From Actinomyces sp. oral taxon 448 str. F0400 (GTDB lineage Bacteria > Actinomycetota > Actinomycetes > Actinomycetales > Actinomycetaceae), in contig NZ_GL985606.1 in assembly GCF_000220835.1 (NCBI RefSeq), positions 772,376-836,375 on the forward strand: a stretch of DNA of 64,000 bases, in the 5' to 3' direction. Shown here in pieces: positions 1-7,415 of the stretch. Below the pieces are notes generated by a model, which searched no databases, was not told the DNA's origin, and saw only the letters and a list, made by a program, of their open reading frames with translations. The position numbers and the translations under genes are program-made. Position 1 is the stretch's first letter; each line of letters begins with the position of its first letter.

Positions 1-2822
1 CCAGTCACGACACCGGCGGGCACACCAGCACCAGTCATGCGGACACCAGCACCGGGCACGGCGGTGAATCGACCGGCGGTGAATCAGCCCGGACGGGTCA
101 TGCGGACGCCAGCGCCGGGCACGGCGCTGGTGGGCATACCAGCAGCGGTCATGCGGACGCCAGCGCCGGGCCCGGTGGTGAGTCGGCCAGCGGCGGTCAC
201 GGTGGTGAGTCGGCTGGGGCGGGCTCGGGCGCTGGCCGTGATCGTGGGATCGGCGCCCAAAGCCGGGAAGCCGAGCCGGGCTCGTCCACCAGTAGCGGTG
301 GTGGCGAGAACGCGACGGCCCGGTCGGGTTCGGGGACTTATCATGGTCTGGATCCGCTCACGGGCCCCGTTCCAGCAATGGCGGGAGCACCGGCCCACAC
401 CGCGACGGCCAGTGCTAGCACGGGCGTGACTACTTATCACGGTCTCGATCCCGTTACCGGCCATACCCACGCCCAAGCCCCCCAGACCGCCCACGCCACC
501 GCAACAACCACCGACACCCCCACCAGCACCCACACCAGCAGCGCCGGCCACACCAGCGCCGGCGGGACCGGCCACACCGACACCAGCGGGAGCAGCGGCC
601 ACACGGGCGGCGGTTCCGAAACCCCGCACACCGATGCCAGCAGCGGAACCGGCCATGCCGACACCGGCGCCGGCCACACCAGCGGCGCCGGTGGGTCCGG
701 TCGTGCCGGCGATGGGTCTGCTGCCTCACATGCGGATGCCGGTAGCAGTCATGCCGGTGGTTCCGAGGCCTCGCACGCGGACGCCGGCAGCGGTGGAACC
801 GGCCACGGCGACTCCGGCGCCGGTCACACCGACACCAACGGGACCGGTCATGCTGGCGAGGGCGCCAGTGAAGCCGGCCATGCCGGCGATGGGCCTGCTG
901 CCTCGCACCCGGCAGCGGGGGCGTCTGCATCGCATGCGGATGCCGGTAGCAGTCATGCCGGTGGTTCTGAAGCCTCGCACGCCGACGCCAGCGGTGGAAC
1001 CGGTCATGCCGACTCCGGCGCCGGTCGCACCGACGCCAGCGGGTCCGGTCATGCTGGCGAGGGTGGGTCCGGTCGTGCTGGCGATGGGGCTGCTGCCTCG
1101 CACTCGGCGGCGGGGGCGTCTGCCTCGCATGCGGGCGCCTCGCCGGCGCCGGTCCATGCGGATGCCGGTAGCAGTCACACTGGTGGTGGTTCTGGGGCTT
1201 CGCATGCCGATGCCGCCAGCGGTGGGTCTGGTCATGGTGGTGGTTCGGGGTCTGGTTCGCCTGTTGCGGGTCATGCGGGCGCCTCGCCGGCGCCGGTGCA
1301 TGCGGATGCTGGTAGCGGTCATGTCGGTGGTTCTGAGGCCTCGCATGCGGATGCCGGTGGCGGTCATGGTGGTGGTTCTGGGGCTTCGCATGCCGATGCT
1401 GCCGCCGATGGAGCCGGTCATGCCGGTGGGCGTGCGGGCGGTTCGTCTGCTGATGAGGCCGGTGGGTCTCATGGTGGGGGTTCGGCGTCGGCTCATGAGG
1501 CTGGTGCTGCTGTGGCTGGTACGGCCGGGCTGGGTGTTGCGGGGGCTGGTGCTGCTCATGCTCTCAGTGGTGGAACGCATGCCCACGGGTTGGGTGGCGC
1601 GACCCCGCATACGCATACCGGTGGGGCTCATGGTGCGGGGGCCCGGTCCTACCAGGGCCCGGATGGCCCTGGTAGCGGTCACTCGTCTCGACGGGCCGGC
1701 GACAACGGCCGCCCCGAGGGCAGTCAGCCGCAGGACACCCGTCCCAAGGGCGCGGGGCCCGATGAGTCCGGGACTTCGGATGCGCCTAAGAAGAACGACA
1801 CGCCTGATACTGGTGCTGCTCGTGATTCCAATGCTGCCACTGATGCCGACAGGCACGGGCCTGACGATGACTCGGTGCACGACCACGATCACCGAGACAG
1901 TGGGGACCATGACCATTCCGATCATGACCAGTCGGGCTCCGGTGATGGCGGGTCGCCCGACCATGACAAGACCGTTCCCGAGCTGTTCGAAGACCGCTCC
2001 CGCTACATGGAGGCACGTGATGAGGCACTGAGCAGGCTCGATGCGCATATGCCCGAAGACCACTCCAGGAGCGACTTCAACGCCACCAACAGGAAAACAA
2101 CTCTGAAGGACCTCCGCCTTTCTGGTTACGACCCGGACGAGGTCAAAGAGCTCCGGAACGCGGCTAGGGATGCGACTGATGCGCGGCGTGATGTGAATCA
2201 GACGACGGCGCGTATTGGTGAGGTCGGTGGGGAACAGTATTTGGATGAGCATCCGGATTATGAGGTTGCTGGTCCGGAGTTCCGCACGAGGCCGGGGGAG
2301 ACGCCGCAGGGGGGCTGGTCGGATGGTGCGGCTGTCAAGATCGATGGGTCGGAGTTCGATATTTCCGAGTTCAAGGGTGGTGGTGCGAAGCTCGACCGGA
2401 GGCCGGTGAGAACCGAGTTCGAGGGGCCTGCGCGTCAGGGGGATCCGGCCTATTCTCGTAATCACCTGTTGACTGATCCGCGTTTCGCTCAGTATTTCCA
2501 TGATCATCCTGACCTATGGGAGAGTATTAAGCGGGGTGACACCCGGTTGAACTTCAAGGCGATTTTCACCCGTACTCCGGATGGGCCGCCTCTCGTGCGT
2601 GATTTCCCCTTCGATTTGACCACGAACAGTGGTGGTTCGGAGGTTCGTGATGCGCTCCAGGCCAGGATCGACGCTCTCGACGGCGCTTCCGCACCACCCC
2701 ATTCGAACATACCCGAGGGCCTCGCAGGGTCATGTGACATTGCGTCCGATGGTGATGGTGAGGCGGATGATGGTGCGAGTGGTCGGCGGGCCGCTGGTGA
2801 TGATGACGGCGGTCAGGGTTAG
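1..2822 (+). CDS. C-terminal part of a giant repeat-rich polymorphic toxin (5' end outside window)
   Basis: The reading frame is already open at base 3, so the start lies upstream; about 939 residues are visible. Up to about base 1700 the protein is low-complexity Gly/His/Ala/Ser/Asp repeat. TYHGLDP-type units occur near 334 and 435, and an Ala/Gly hydrophobic stretch lies near 1495-1560. A charged linker (1690-1960) includes a dense His/Asp patch at about 1876-1935. From about 1965 a compact domain begins (ELFEDRSRYMEARDEAL...). It contains SDGAAVKIDGSEFDISEFKG (about 2320-2380), whose Asp and ExK spacing fits a PD-(D/E)XK nuclease core, followed by a conserved-looking YSRNHLLTDPRFAQYF segment. 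A secreted modular protein with a variable C-terminal domain, followed 32 bp later by small soluble paralogs, is the classic toxin-immunity layout. The export route and toxic activity are inferred; the delivery domain is not visible. Confidence 0.75.
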   Translation, partial: SHDTGGHTSTSHADTSTGHGGESTGGESARTGHADASAGHGAGGHTSSGHADASAGPGGESASGGHGGESAGAGSGAGRDRGIGAQSREAEPGSSTSSGGGENATARSGSGTYHGLDPLTGPVPAMAGAPAHTATASASTGVTTYHGLDPVTGHTHAQAPQTAHATATTTDTPTSTHTSSAGHTSAGGTGHTDTSGSSGHTGGGSETPHTDASSGTGHADTGAGHTSGAGGSGRAGDGSAASHADAGSSHAGGSEASHADAGSGGTGHGDSGAGHTDTNGTGHAGEGASEAGHAGDGPAASHPAAGASASHADAGSSHAGGSEASHADASGGTGHADSGAGRTDASGSGHAGEGGSGRAGDGAAASHSAAGASASHAGASPAPVHADAGSSHTGGGSGASHADAASGGSGHGGGSGSGSPVAGHAGASPAPVHADAGSGHVGGSEASHADAGGGHGGGSGASHADAAADGAGHAGGRAGGSSADEAGGSHGGGSASAHEAGAAVAGTAGLGVAGAGAAHALSGGTHAHGLGGATPHTHTGGAHGAGARSYQGPDGPGSGHSSRRAGDNGRPEGSQPQDTRPKGAGPDESGTSDAPKKNDTPDTGAARDSNAATDADRHGPDDDSVHDHDHRDSGDHDHSDHDQSGSGDGGSPDHDKTVPELFEDRSRYMEARDEALSRLDAHMPEDHSRSDFNATNRKTTLKDLRLSGYDPDEVKELRNAARDATDARRDVNQTTARIGEVGGEQYLDEHPDYEVAGPEFRTRPGETPQGGWSDGAAVKIDGSEFDISEFKGGGAKLDRRPVRTEFEGPARQGDPAYSRNHLLTDPRFAQYFHDHPDLWESIKRGDTRLNFKAIFTRTPDGPPLVRDFPFDLTTNSGGSEVRDALQARIDALDGASAPPHSNIPEGLAGSCDIASDGDGEADDGASGRRAAGDDDGGQG
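3..1700 (+). repeat. Degenerate tandem repeats coding Gly/His/Ser/Ala/Asp
   Basis: The coding sequence is built from units such as GHADAG, SHAGGSEASHADA and GHTD. Some units are nearly identical at the DNA level. A 35-bp block at 729-763 recurs exactly at 933-967 (period 204 bp, 68 codons). A 26-bp block beginning CATGCGGGCGCCTCG at 1128 recurs at 1272. Such repeats expand and contract by slippage or recombination and probably form an extended stalk or spacer between the delivery region and the toxin tip. Confidence 0.85.
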
Positions 2823-2854
2823 ACTGGCCGGTGACATGATGAGAGGAGTCCTTG

Positions 2855-3448
2855 ATGACTGACAACAACGACTTCCCGACCGAGACGGTTTTGTCGGATG
2901 GGTCCGTGTACCGGGTGGTGCCGGTTGAGGCTGGTGTGCGGGCGATCCGTGCTTGGGCCGAGTATCCGTGGCCTATGAGTCCGGCTCAGGCTCTGGCTTT
3001 GCGTGACCGGCTCGGCTGGACCTCCTCACCCACTAAGGAGTGGATGTTCACGACCGACCATGGTATCGGTGAGAAGGATGCCTCCTTTACCACCATCAAG
3101 AGAGAGCAGACGGTCGCCGACTTCCACCTGTCTTTGACGTCCCGCATCCCCAAGCCGGTCAGGGCGGAGGCTGTTCCTATTGCGGAGAGGGCGTTTGAAG
3201 CCTATGTTGAGGCGCTCACCGCCGTCTACGGTCAGGGCGATCGTTCGCGTAGTCGTGGTGTCCTGTCGGTGACCTGGGCTCTGCCCAGCGACACATCGGT
3301 GGACATCGGTACCGTCGGCCGCGTCGTATCCGTCGACATCGATTCCCCGGCGAGCAATGAGGCGGCTAGGGGTGAGGCCCAGTACTTCGCTGAGATCGCC
3401 GACGAGAACGACGTGCCCTACATCGACATCGATAACCCAGACAGTTGA
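2855..3448 (+). CDS. Candidate immunity protein, array member 1
   Basis: A 197-residue soluble protein with no signal peptide or membrane segment, starting 32 bp after the toxin stop. I chose the ATG at 2855 because GAGAGGAG ends about 6 bp upstream; an adjacent TTG would add one residue. Family core: VLSDGSVYRVVPV, PWPMSPAQALALRDRLGW, MFTTDH and AARGEAQYFAEIADEND. Variable blocks are GIGEK / KREQTV / KPVRAEA / SRSRGV, with tail DVPYIDIDNPDS. Being first behind the toxin, it is the best candidate for the cognate antidote. The family may be an actinobacterial DUF (DUF6301 comes to mind, unverified). The immunity role is inferred from position. Confidence 0.75.
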   Translation: MTDNNDFPTETVLSDGSVYRVVPVEAGVRAIRAWAEYPWPMSPAQALALRDRLGWTSSPTKEWMFTTDHGIGEKDASFTTIKREQTVADFHLSLTSRIPKPVRAEAVPIAERAFEAYVEALTAVYGQGDRSRSRGVLSVTWALPSDTSVDIGTVGRVVSVDIDSPASNEAARGEAQYFAEIADENDVPYIDIDNPDS

Positions 3449-3499
3449 CCATCAGCTGTGTTACGGTCTCTCACGGGCAGCAGCATTCTGACGAGGAGG
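3447..3499 (+). repeat. 53-bp intergenic repeat, copy 1
   Basis: It starts within the stop codon of array member 1 and ends with the GAGGAGG ribosome-binding site of member 2. Core: CAGCTGTGTTACGGTCTCTC followed by ACGGGCAGCAGCATTCTGAC. Confidence 0.85.
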
Positions 3500-3506
3500 G
3501 AACTTC

Positions 3507-4082
3507 GTGACTGACGATGCAGCCGATGCTTTTCAGCACCGGACGGTTTTGTCGGATGGGTCCGTGTACCGTGTGGTGCCGGTCGGTGCTGGTGTGAGGG
3601 CGATCCGTGCCTGGGCCGAGCATCCGTGGCCTATGAGTCCGGCTCAGGCTCTGGCTTTGCGTGACCGGCTCGGCTGGACCTCCTCACCCACCGATGAGGA
3701 GATGTTCACGACCGATCATGGTATCGGTGAGAAGGATGCCTTCTTCGCCACCATCAAGAGGGGGCAGACGGTCGGCAGCTTCAACATGTCTTTGACGTCC
3801 CGTATTCCCAAGCCGGTCAGGGCGGAGGCTGTTCCTATTGCGGGGAAGGCGTTTGATGCCTATGTTGAGGCGCTCACCGCCATCTACGGTCAAGGCACGC
3901 GTAGCAAACGCAAGCAGCACACCACGGTGACCTGGGCTCTGCCCAGCGACGCATCGGTGGACATTGGTACCGTCGGCTGGCTCATCAGTATCGACGTCAC
4001 CTCGCCGGCGGGTAATGAGGCTGCTAGGGGTGAGGCTCAGTACTTCGCTGAGATCGCTGACGAGAACGACCCCGCCCGCTGA
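3507..4082 (+). CDS. Candidate immunity protein, array member 2 (recombinant type)
   Basis: A 191-residue paralog with a GTG start 7 bp after GAGGAGG. Its blocks are GIGEK / KRGQTV / KPVRAEA / KRKQHT. It therefore joins the first two-thirds of the member 1/6 haplotype to the KRKQH block typical of members 3, 4, 5 and 7. It ends early in DENDPAR. The DNA after its stop still resembles the longer IDNPDS tail of member 1 in another frame, suggesting the tail was lost by a small indel. It is cytosolic by prediction, and its function as antidote or orphan immunity is inferred. Confidence 0.7.
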   Translation: MTDDAADAFQHRTVLSDGSVYRVVPVGAGVRAIRAWAEHPWPMSPAQALALRDRLGWTSSPTDEEMFTTDHGIGEKDAFFATIKRGQTVGSFNMSLTSRIPKPVRAEAVPIAGKAFDAYVEALTAIYGQGTRSKRKQHTTVTWALPSDASVDIGTVGWLISIDVTSPAGNEAARGEAQYFAEIADENDPAR

Positions 4083-4104
4083 CCTATCGACAATTCGGAC
4101 AGCT

Positions 4105-4157
4105 GACCATCAGCTGTGTTACGGTCTCTCACGGGCAGCAGCATTTTGATGAGGAGG
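4105..4157 (+). repeat. 53-bp intergenic repeat, copy 2
   Basis: Nearly identical to copy 1 (CATTTTGATGAGGAGG at its end). It supplies the ribosome-binding site of array member 3. Confidence 0.85.
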
Positions 4158-4164
4158 ACACCCC

Positions 4165-4743
4165 GTGACTACTGGTGCTGTTTTCCCGTGCCGGACGGTC
4201 CTGTCGGATGGGTCCGTGTACCGGGTAGTGCCGGTCGGTACCGGTGTGAGAGCGATCCGTGCCTGGGTTGAGCATCCGTGGCCTATGAGTCCGGCTCAGG
4301 CTCTGGCTTTGCGTGACCGGCTCGGCTGGACCTCCTCACCCACCAATGAGCGGATGTTCACGACCGACCACGATCTGGAGGAGAAGGACGCCTCTTTCAA
4401 CACCATTGAGGCTGGCGGGGACACCAGAACCGTCTCCAGCTTCCACCTGTCTTTGACGTCCCGTGTGCCCAAGGATGTGATGGACGAGGCCGTCCCTATT
4501 ACGGGACGGGCTTTTGATGCCTATGTTGAGGCGCTCACCGCTGTCTACGGTCGGGGCACGCGCGGAAAGCGCAAGCAGCATGCCTCAATGAAGTGGACCC
4601 TGCCCAGCGATGCATCGGTAAGAATCGGTACCGTCGGCTGGGTTATTGGTGTTGACGTCAACTCCCCAGCACTCAATGAGGCTGCTAGGGGTGAGGCCCA
4701 GTACTTCGATGAGATCGCAGACGAAAACGACCCCGCCCGCTGA
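4165..4743 (+). CDS. Candidate immunity protein, array member 3
   Basis: A 192-residue paralog with a GTG start behind GAGGAGG. Its blocks are DLEEK / EAGGDTRTV / KDVMDEA / KRKQHA, the second parental haplotype, here with a three-residue-longer loop (AGGDTRT) shared only with member 4. It ends in DENDPAR like members 2 and 6. The N-terminus (MTTGAVFPCRTVLSDGS) is close to that of member 8, showing that ends and middles do not share one history. No catalytic motif is recognisable, so a binding role is most likely. Confidence 0.7.
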   Translation: MTTGAVFPCRTVLSDGSVYRVVPVGTGVRAIRAWVEHPWPMSPAQALALRDRLGWTSSPTNERMFTTDHDLEEKDASFNTIEAGGDTRTVSSFHLSLTSRVPKDVMDEAVPITGRAFDAYVEALTAVYGRGTRGKRKQHASMKWTLPSDASVRIGTVGWVIGVDVNSPALNEAARGEAQYFDEIADENDPAR

Positions 4744-4765
4744 CCCATCGACAACCCGGACACCT

Positions 4766-4818
4766 GACCACCAGCTGTGCTACGGTCTCTCACGGGCAGC
4801 AGCATTCTGACGAGGAGG
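4766..4818 (+). repeat. 53-bp intergenic repeat, copy 3
   Basis: Starts GACCACCAGCTGTGCTACGG and ends in the GAGGAGG of array member 4. Confidence 0.85.
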
Positions 4819-4825
4819 ACGCCCT

Positions 4826-5437
4826 GTGCCCGCTGATACAGTCGATGCTGTTTTCCCGACTGAGACGGTCCTGTCGGACGGGTCCGTGTTCCGGGTGGTG
4901 CCGGTTGAGGCTGGTGTGAGAGCGATCCGTGCCTGGGCCGAGCATCCGTGGCCTATGAGTCCGGCTCAGGCCCTGGCTCTGCGTGACAGGCTCGGCTGGA
5001 CCTCCTCACCCACCAAGGAGTGGATGTTCACGACCGACCATGATCTGGAGGAGAAAGACGCCTCCTTCACTACCGTCGAGGCTGGCGGGGACACCAGAAC
5101 CGTCTCCAGCTTCCACCTGTCTTTGACGTCCCGTGTGCCCAAGGATGTGATGGACGAGGCCGTCCCTATTACGGGACGGGCTTTTGATGCCTATGTTGAG
5201 GCGCTCACCGCTGTCTACGGTCGGGGCACGCGCGGAAAGCGCAAACAGCACGCTTCGATGACATGGGTTCTGCCCAGCGATGCATCGGTAAGAATCGGCA
5301 CCGTCGGCTGGGTCATTGATGTCGGTGTCAACTCCCCGGAGCTCAATGAGATCGCTAGGGGTGAGGCTCAGTACTTCGCTGAGATCGCCGATGAGAACGA
5401 TGTGCCCTACATCGATATCGACAACCCGGACACCTGA
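4826..5437 (+). CDS. Candidate immunity protein, array member 4
   Basis: A 203-residue paralog, the longest of the eight, with a GTG start. Its blocks are DLEEK / EAGGDTRTV / KDVMDEA / KRKQHA, and it keeps the full tail DVPYIDIDNPDT. Over the middle it is almost identical to member 3 in DNA as well as protein (for example around 4370-4570 versus 5040-5240), which indicates recent duplication or gene conversion. Its tail matches member 5 instead. Confidence 0.7.
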   Translation: MPADTVDAVFPTETVLSDGSVFRVVPVEAGVRAIRAWAEHPWPMSPAQALALRDRLGWTSSPTKEWMFTTDHDLEEKDASFTTVEAGGDTRTVSSFHLSLTSRVPKDVMDEAVPITGRAFDAYVEALTAVYGRGTRGKRKQHASMTWVLPSDASVRIGTVGWVIDVGVNSPELNEIARGEAQYFAEIADENDVPYIDIDNPDT

Positions 5438-5463
5438 CCACCACCAATGCAGGAGGGCATCCT

Positions 5464-6066
5464 GTGACCGCTAGTACAGCTGATGCGGTCTTCCCGACCG
5501 AGACGGTCCTGTCGGACGGGTCCGTGTTCCGGGTGGTGCCGGTCGGCGTTGGTGTGAGGGCGATCCGTGCCTGGGCCGAGCATCCGTGGCCTATGAGTCC
5601 GGCTCAGGCCCTGGCTCTGCGTGACAGGCTCGGCTGGACCTCCTCACCCACCAAGGAGTGGATGTTCACGACCGACCATGATCTGGAGGAGAAAGACGCC
5701 TCCTTTACCACCATCAAGAGAGAGCAGACGGTCGCCAGCTTCAACATGTCTTTGACGTCCCGTATTCCCAAGGATGTGATGGATGAGGCCGTCCCTATTA
5801 CGAAGAGGGCGTTTGATGCCTATGTTGAGGCGCTCACCGCTGTCTACGGTCAGGGCAAGCGTGGCAAGCGCAAGCAGCATGCCTCAGTGACGTGGACTCT
5901 GCCCAGTGATGCATCGGTAAGAATCGGCACCGTCGGCTGGGTCATTGGTGCTGATGTCGATTCTCCGGCGGGCAATGAGGCGGCTAGGGGTGAGGCTCAG
6001 TACTTCGCTGAGATCGCCGATGAGAACGATGTGCCCTACATCGATATCGATAACCCGGACACCTGA
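5464..6066 (+). CDS. Candidate immunity protein, array member 5
   Basis: A 200-residue paralog with a GTG start behind CAGGAGGG. Unlike most members it follows the previous stop by only 26 bp and lacks the 53-bp repeat. Its blocks are DLEEK / KREQTV / KDVMDEA / KRKQHA with tail DVPYIDIDNPDT. The N-terminus MTASTADAVFPTETVLSDGS is identical to that of member 7. Confidence 0.7.
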   Translation: MTASTADAVFPTETVLSDGSVFRVVPVGVGVRAIRAWAEHPWPMSPAQALALRDRLGWTSSPTKEWMFTTDHDLEEKDASFTTIKREQTVASFNMSLTSRIPKDVMDEAVPITKRAFDAYVEALTAVYGQGKRGKRKQHASVTWTLPSDASVRIGTVGWVIGADVDSPAGNEAARGEAQYFAEIADENDVPYIDIDNPDT

Positions 6067-6093
6067 CCACCACCATCAGAAAGGAGCTACTCC

Positions 6094-6672
6094 GTGACTG
6101 ACGATACAGCTGGTACTGTTTTCCCGTGCCGGACGGTTTTGTCGGATGGGTCCGTGTACCGGGTAGTGCCGGTCGGTGCTGGTGTGAGGGCGATCCGTGC
6201 CTGGGCCGAGTATCCGTGGCCTATGAGTCCGGCTCAGGCTCTGGCTTTGCGTGACCGGCTCGGCTGGACCTCCTCGCCCACCAAGGAATGGATGTTCACG
6301 ACCGATCATGGTATCGGTGAGAAGGATGCCTCCTTCGCCACCATCAAGAGGGGACAGACGGTCGCCAGCCTCCATCTGTCTTTGACGTCCCGTATTCCCA
6401 AGCCGGTCAGGGCGGAGGCTGTTCCTATTGCGGAGAGGGCGTTTGATGCCTATGTTGAGGCGTTCACCGCTGTCTACGGTCAGGGCAAGCGCTCACGCAA
6501 TCGTGGTGTCCTGTCGGTGAAGTGGACTTTGCCCAGCGACACATTGGTGAACATTGGTACCATCGGCCGCGTCGTATCCGCCGACGTCGATTCCCCGGCG
6601 GGCAATGAGGCTGCTAGGGGTGAAGCTCAGTACTTCGATGAGATCGCCGACGAGAACGACCCCGCCCGCTGA
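6094..6672 (+). CDS. Candidate immunity protein, array member 6
   Basis: A 192-residue paralog with a GTG start behind AGAAAGGAG, 27 bp after member 5 and again without the 53-bp repeat. Its blocks are GIGEK / KRGQTV / KPVRAEA / RSRNRGV, the same haplotype as member 1, but with the short DPAR end. Asn in RNRG and the change of GTVG to GTIG are private or shared only with member 8. Confidence 0.7.
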   Translation: MTDDTAGTVFPCRTVLSDGSVYRVVPVGAGVRAIRAWAEYPWPMSPAQALALRDRLGWTSSPTKEWMFTTDHGIGEKDASFATIKRGQTVASLHLSLTSRIPKPVRAEAVPIAERAFDAYVEAFTAVYGQGKRSRNRGVLSVKWTLPSDTLVNIGTIGRVVSADVDSPAGNEAARGEAQYFDEIADENDPAR

Positions 6673-6694
6673 CCCATCGACAACCCGGACATCT

Positions 6695-6747
6695 GACCAC
6701 CAGCTGTGCTACGGTCTCTCACGGGCAGCAGCATTCTGATGAGGAGG
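6695..6747 (+). repeat. 53-bp intergenic repeat, copy 4
   Basis: Same sequence family as the other copies. It ends in the GAGGAGG that serves array member 7. Confidence 0.85.
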
Positions 6748-6754
6748 ATGTCTC

Positions 6755-7357
6755 GTGACTGCTAGTACAGCTGATGCGGTCTTCCCGACCGAGACGGTCC
6801 TGTCGGACGGGTCCGTGTTCCGTGTGGTGCCGGTCGGCGTTGGTGTGAGGGCGATCCGTGCCTGGGCCGAGCATCCGTGGCCTATGAGTCCGGCTCAGGC
6901 CCTGGCTCTGCGTGACCGGCTCGGCTGGACCTCCTCACCCACCAAGGAGTGGATGTTCACGACCGACCATGATCTGGAGGAGAAAGACGCCTCCTTTACC
7001 ATCATCAAGAGAGAGCAGACGGTCGCCAGCTTTGACTTGTCTTTGACGTCCCGTATTCCCAAGGATGTGATGGATGAGGCCGTCCCTATTACGGAGAGGG
7101 CTTTCGATGCCTATGTTGAGGCGCTCACCGCCGTCTACGGTCAGGGCACGCGCGGAAAGCGCAAGCAGCATGCCTCAGTGACGTGGACTCTGCCCAGCGA
7201 CGCATCGGTGAGAATCGGCACCGTCGGCTGGGTCATTGGTGCTGATGTCGATTCCCCGGCGAGCAATGAGGCGGCTAGGGGTGAGGCCCAGTACTTCGCT
7301 GAGATCGCCGACGAGAACGACGTGCCCTACATCGATATCGATAACCCGGACAGCTGA
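6755..7357 (+). CDS. Candidate immunity protein, array member 7
   Basis: A 200-residue paralog with a GTG start. Its blocks are DLEEK / KREQTV / KDVMDEA / KRKQHA with tail DVPYIDIDNPDS. It is the closest relative of member 5, differing in scattered residues such as FTIIKRE, SFDLSL and GTRGKRK. The 53-bp repeat lies on both sides. Confidence 0.7.
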   Translation: MTASTADAVFPTETVLSDGSVFRVVPVGVGVRAIRAWAEHPWPMSPAQALALRDRLGWTSSPTKEWMFTTDHDLEEKDASFTIIKREQTVASFDLSLTSRIPKDVMDEAVPITERAFDAYVEALTAVYGQGTRGKRKQHASVTWTLPSDASVRIGTVGWVIGADVDSPASNEAARGEAQYFAEIADENDVPYIDIDNPDS

Positions 7358-7408
7358 CCATCAGCTGTGCTACGGTCTCTCACGGGCAGCAGCATTCTGA
7401 TGAGGAGG
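7356..7408 (+). repeat. 53-bp intergenic repeat, copy 5
   Basis: Overlaps the stop codon of array member 7 and ends in the GAGGAGG of member 8. Confidence 0.85.
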
Positions 7409-7415
7409 ACACCCT

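Noticed and set aside
726-2507. A 593-codon minus-strand frame across the toxin repeats
   Set aside because: It is composed of Arg/Met/Thr repeats mirroring the plus-strand repeats and has no ribosome-binding site or motif.
3447-7408. CRISPR-like spaced repeats
   Set aside because: The 53-bp repeats are separated by whole genes of about 600 bp, not by short unique spacers.
7356-7408. Hairpin (CATCAG with CTGATG) in the 53-bp repeat as a conserved RNA switch
   Set aside because: Pairing is perfect in some copies but broken in copies 1 and 3 without compensating changes.
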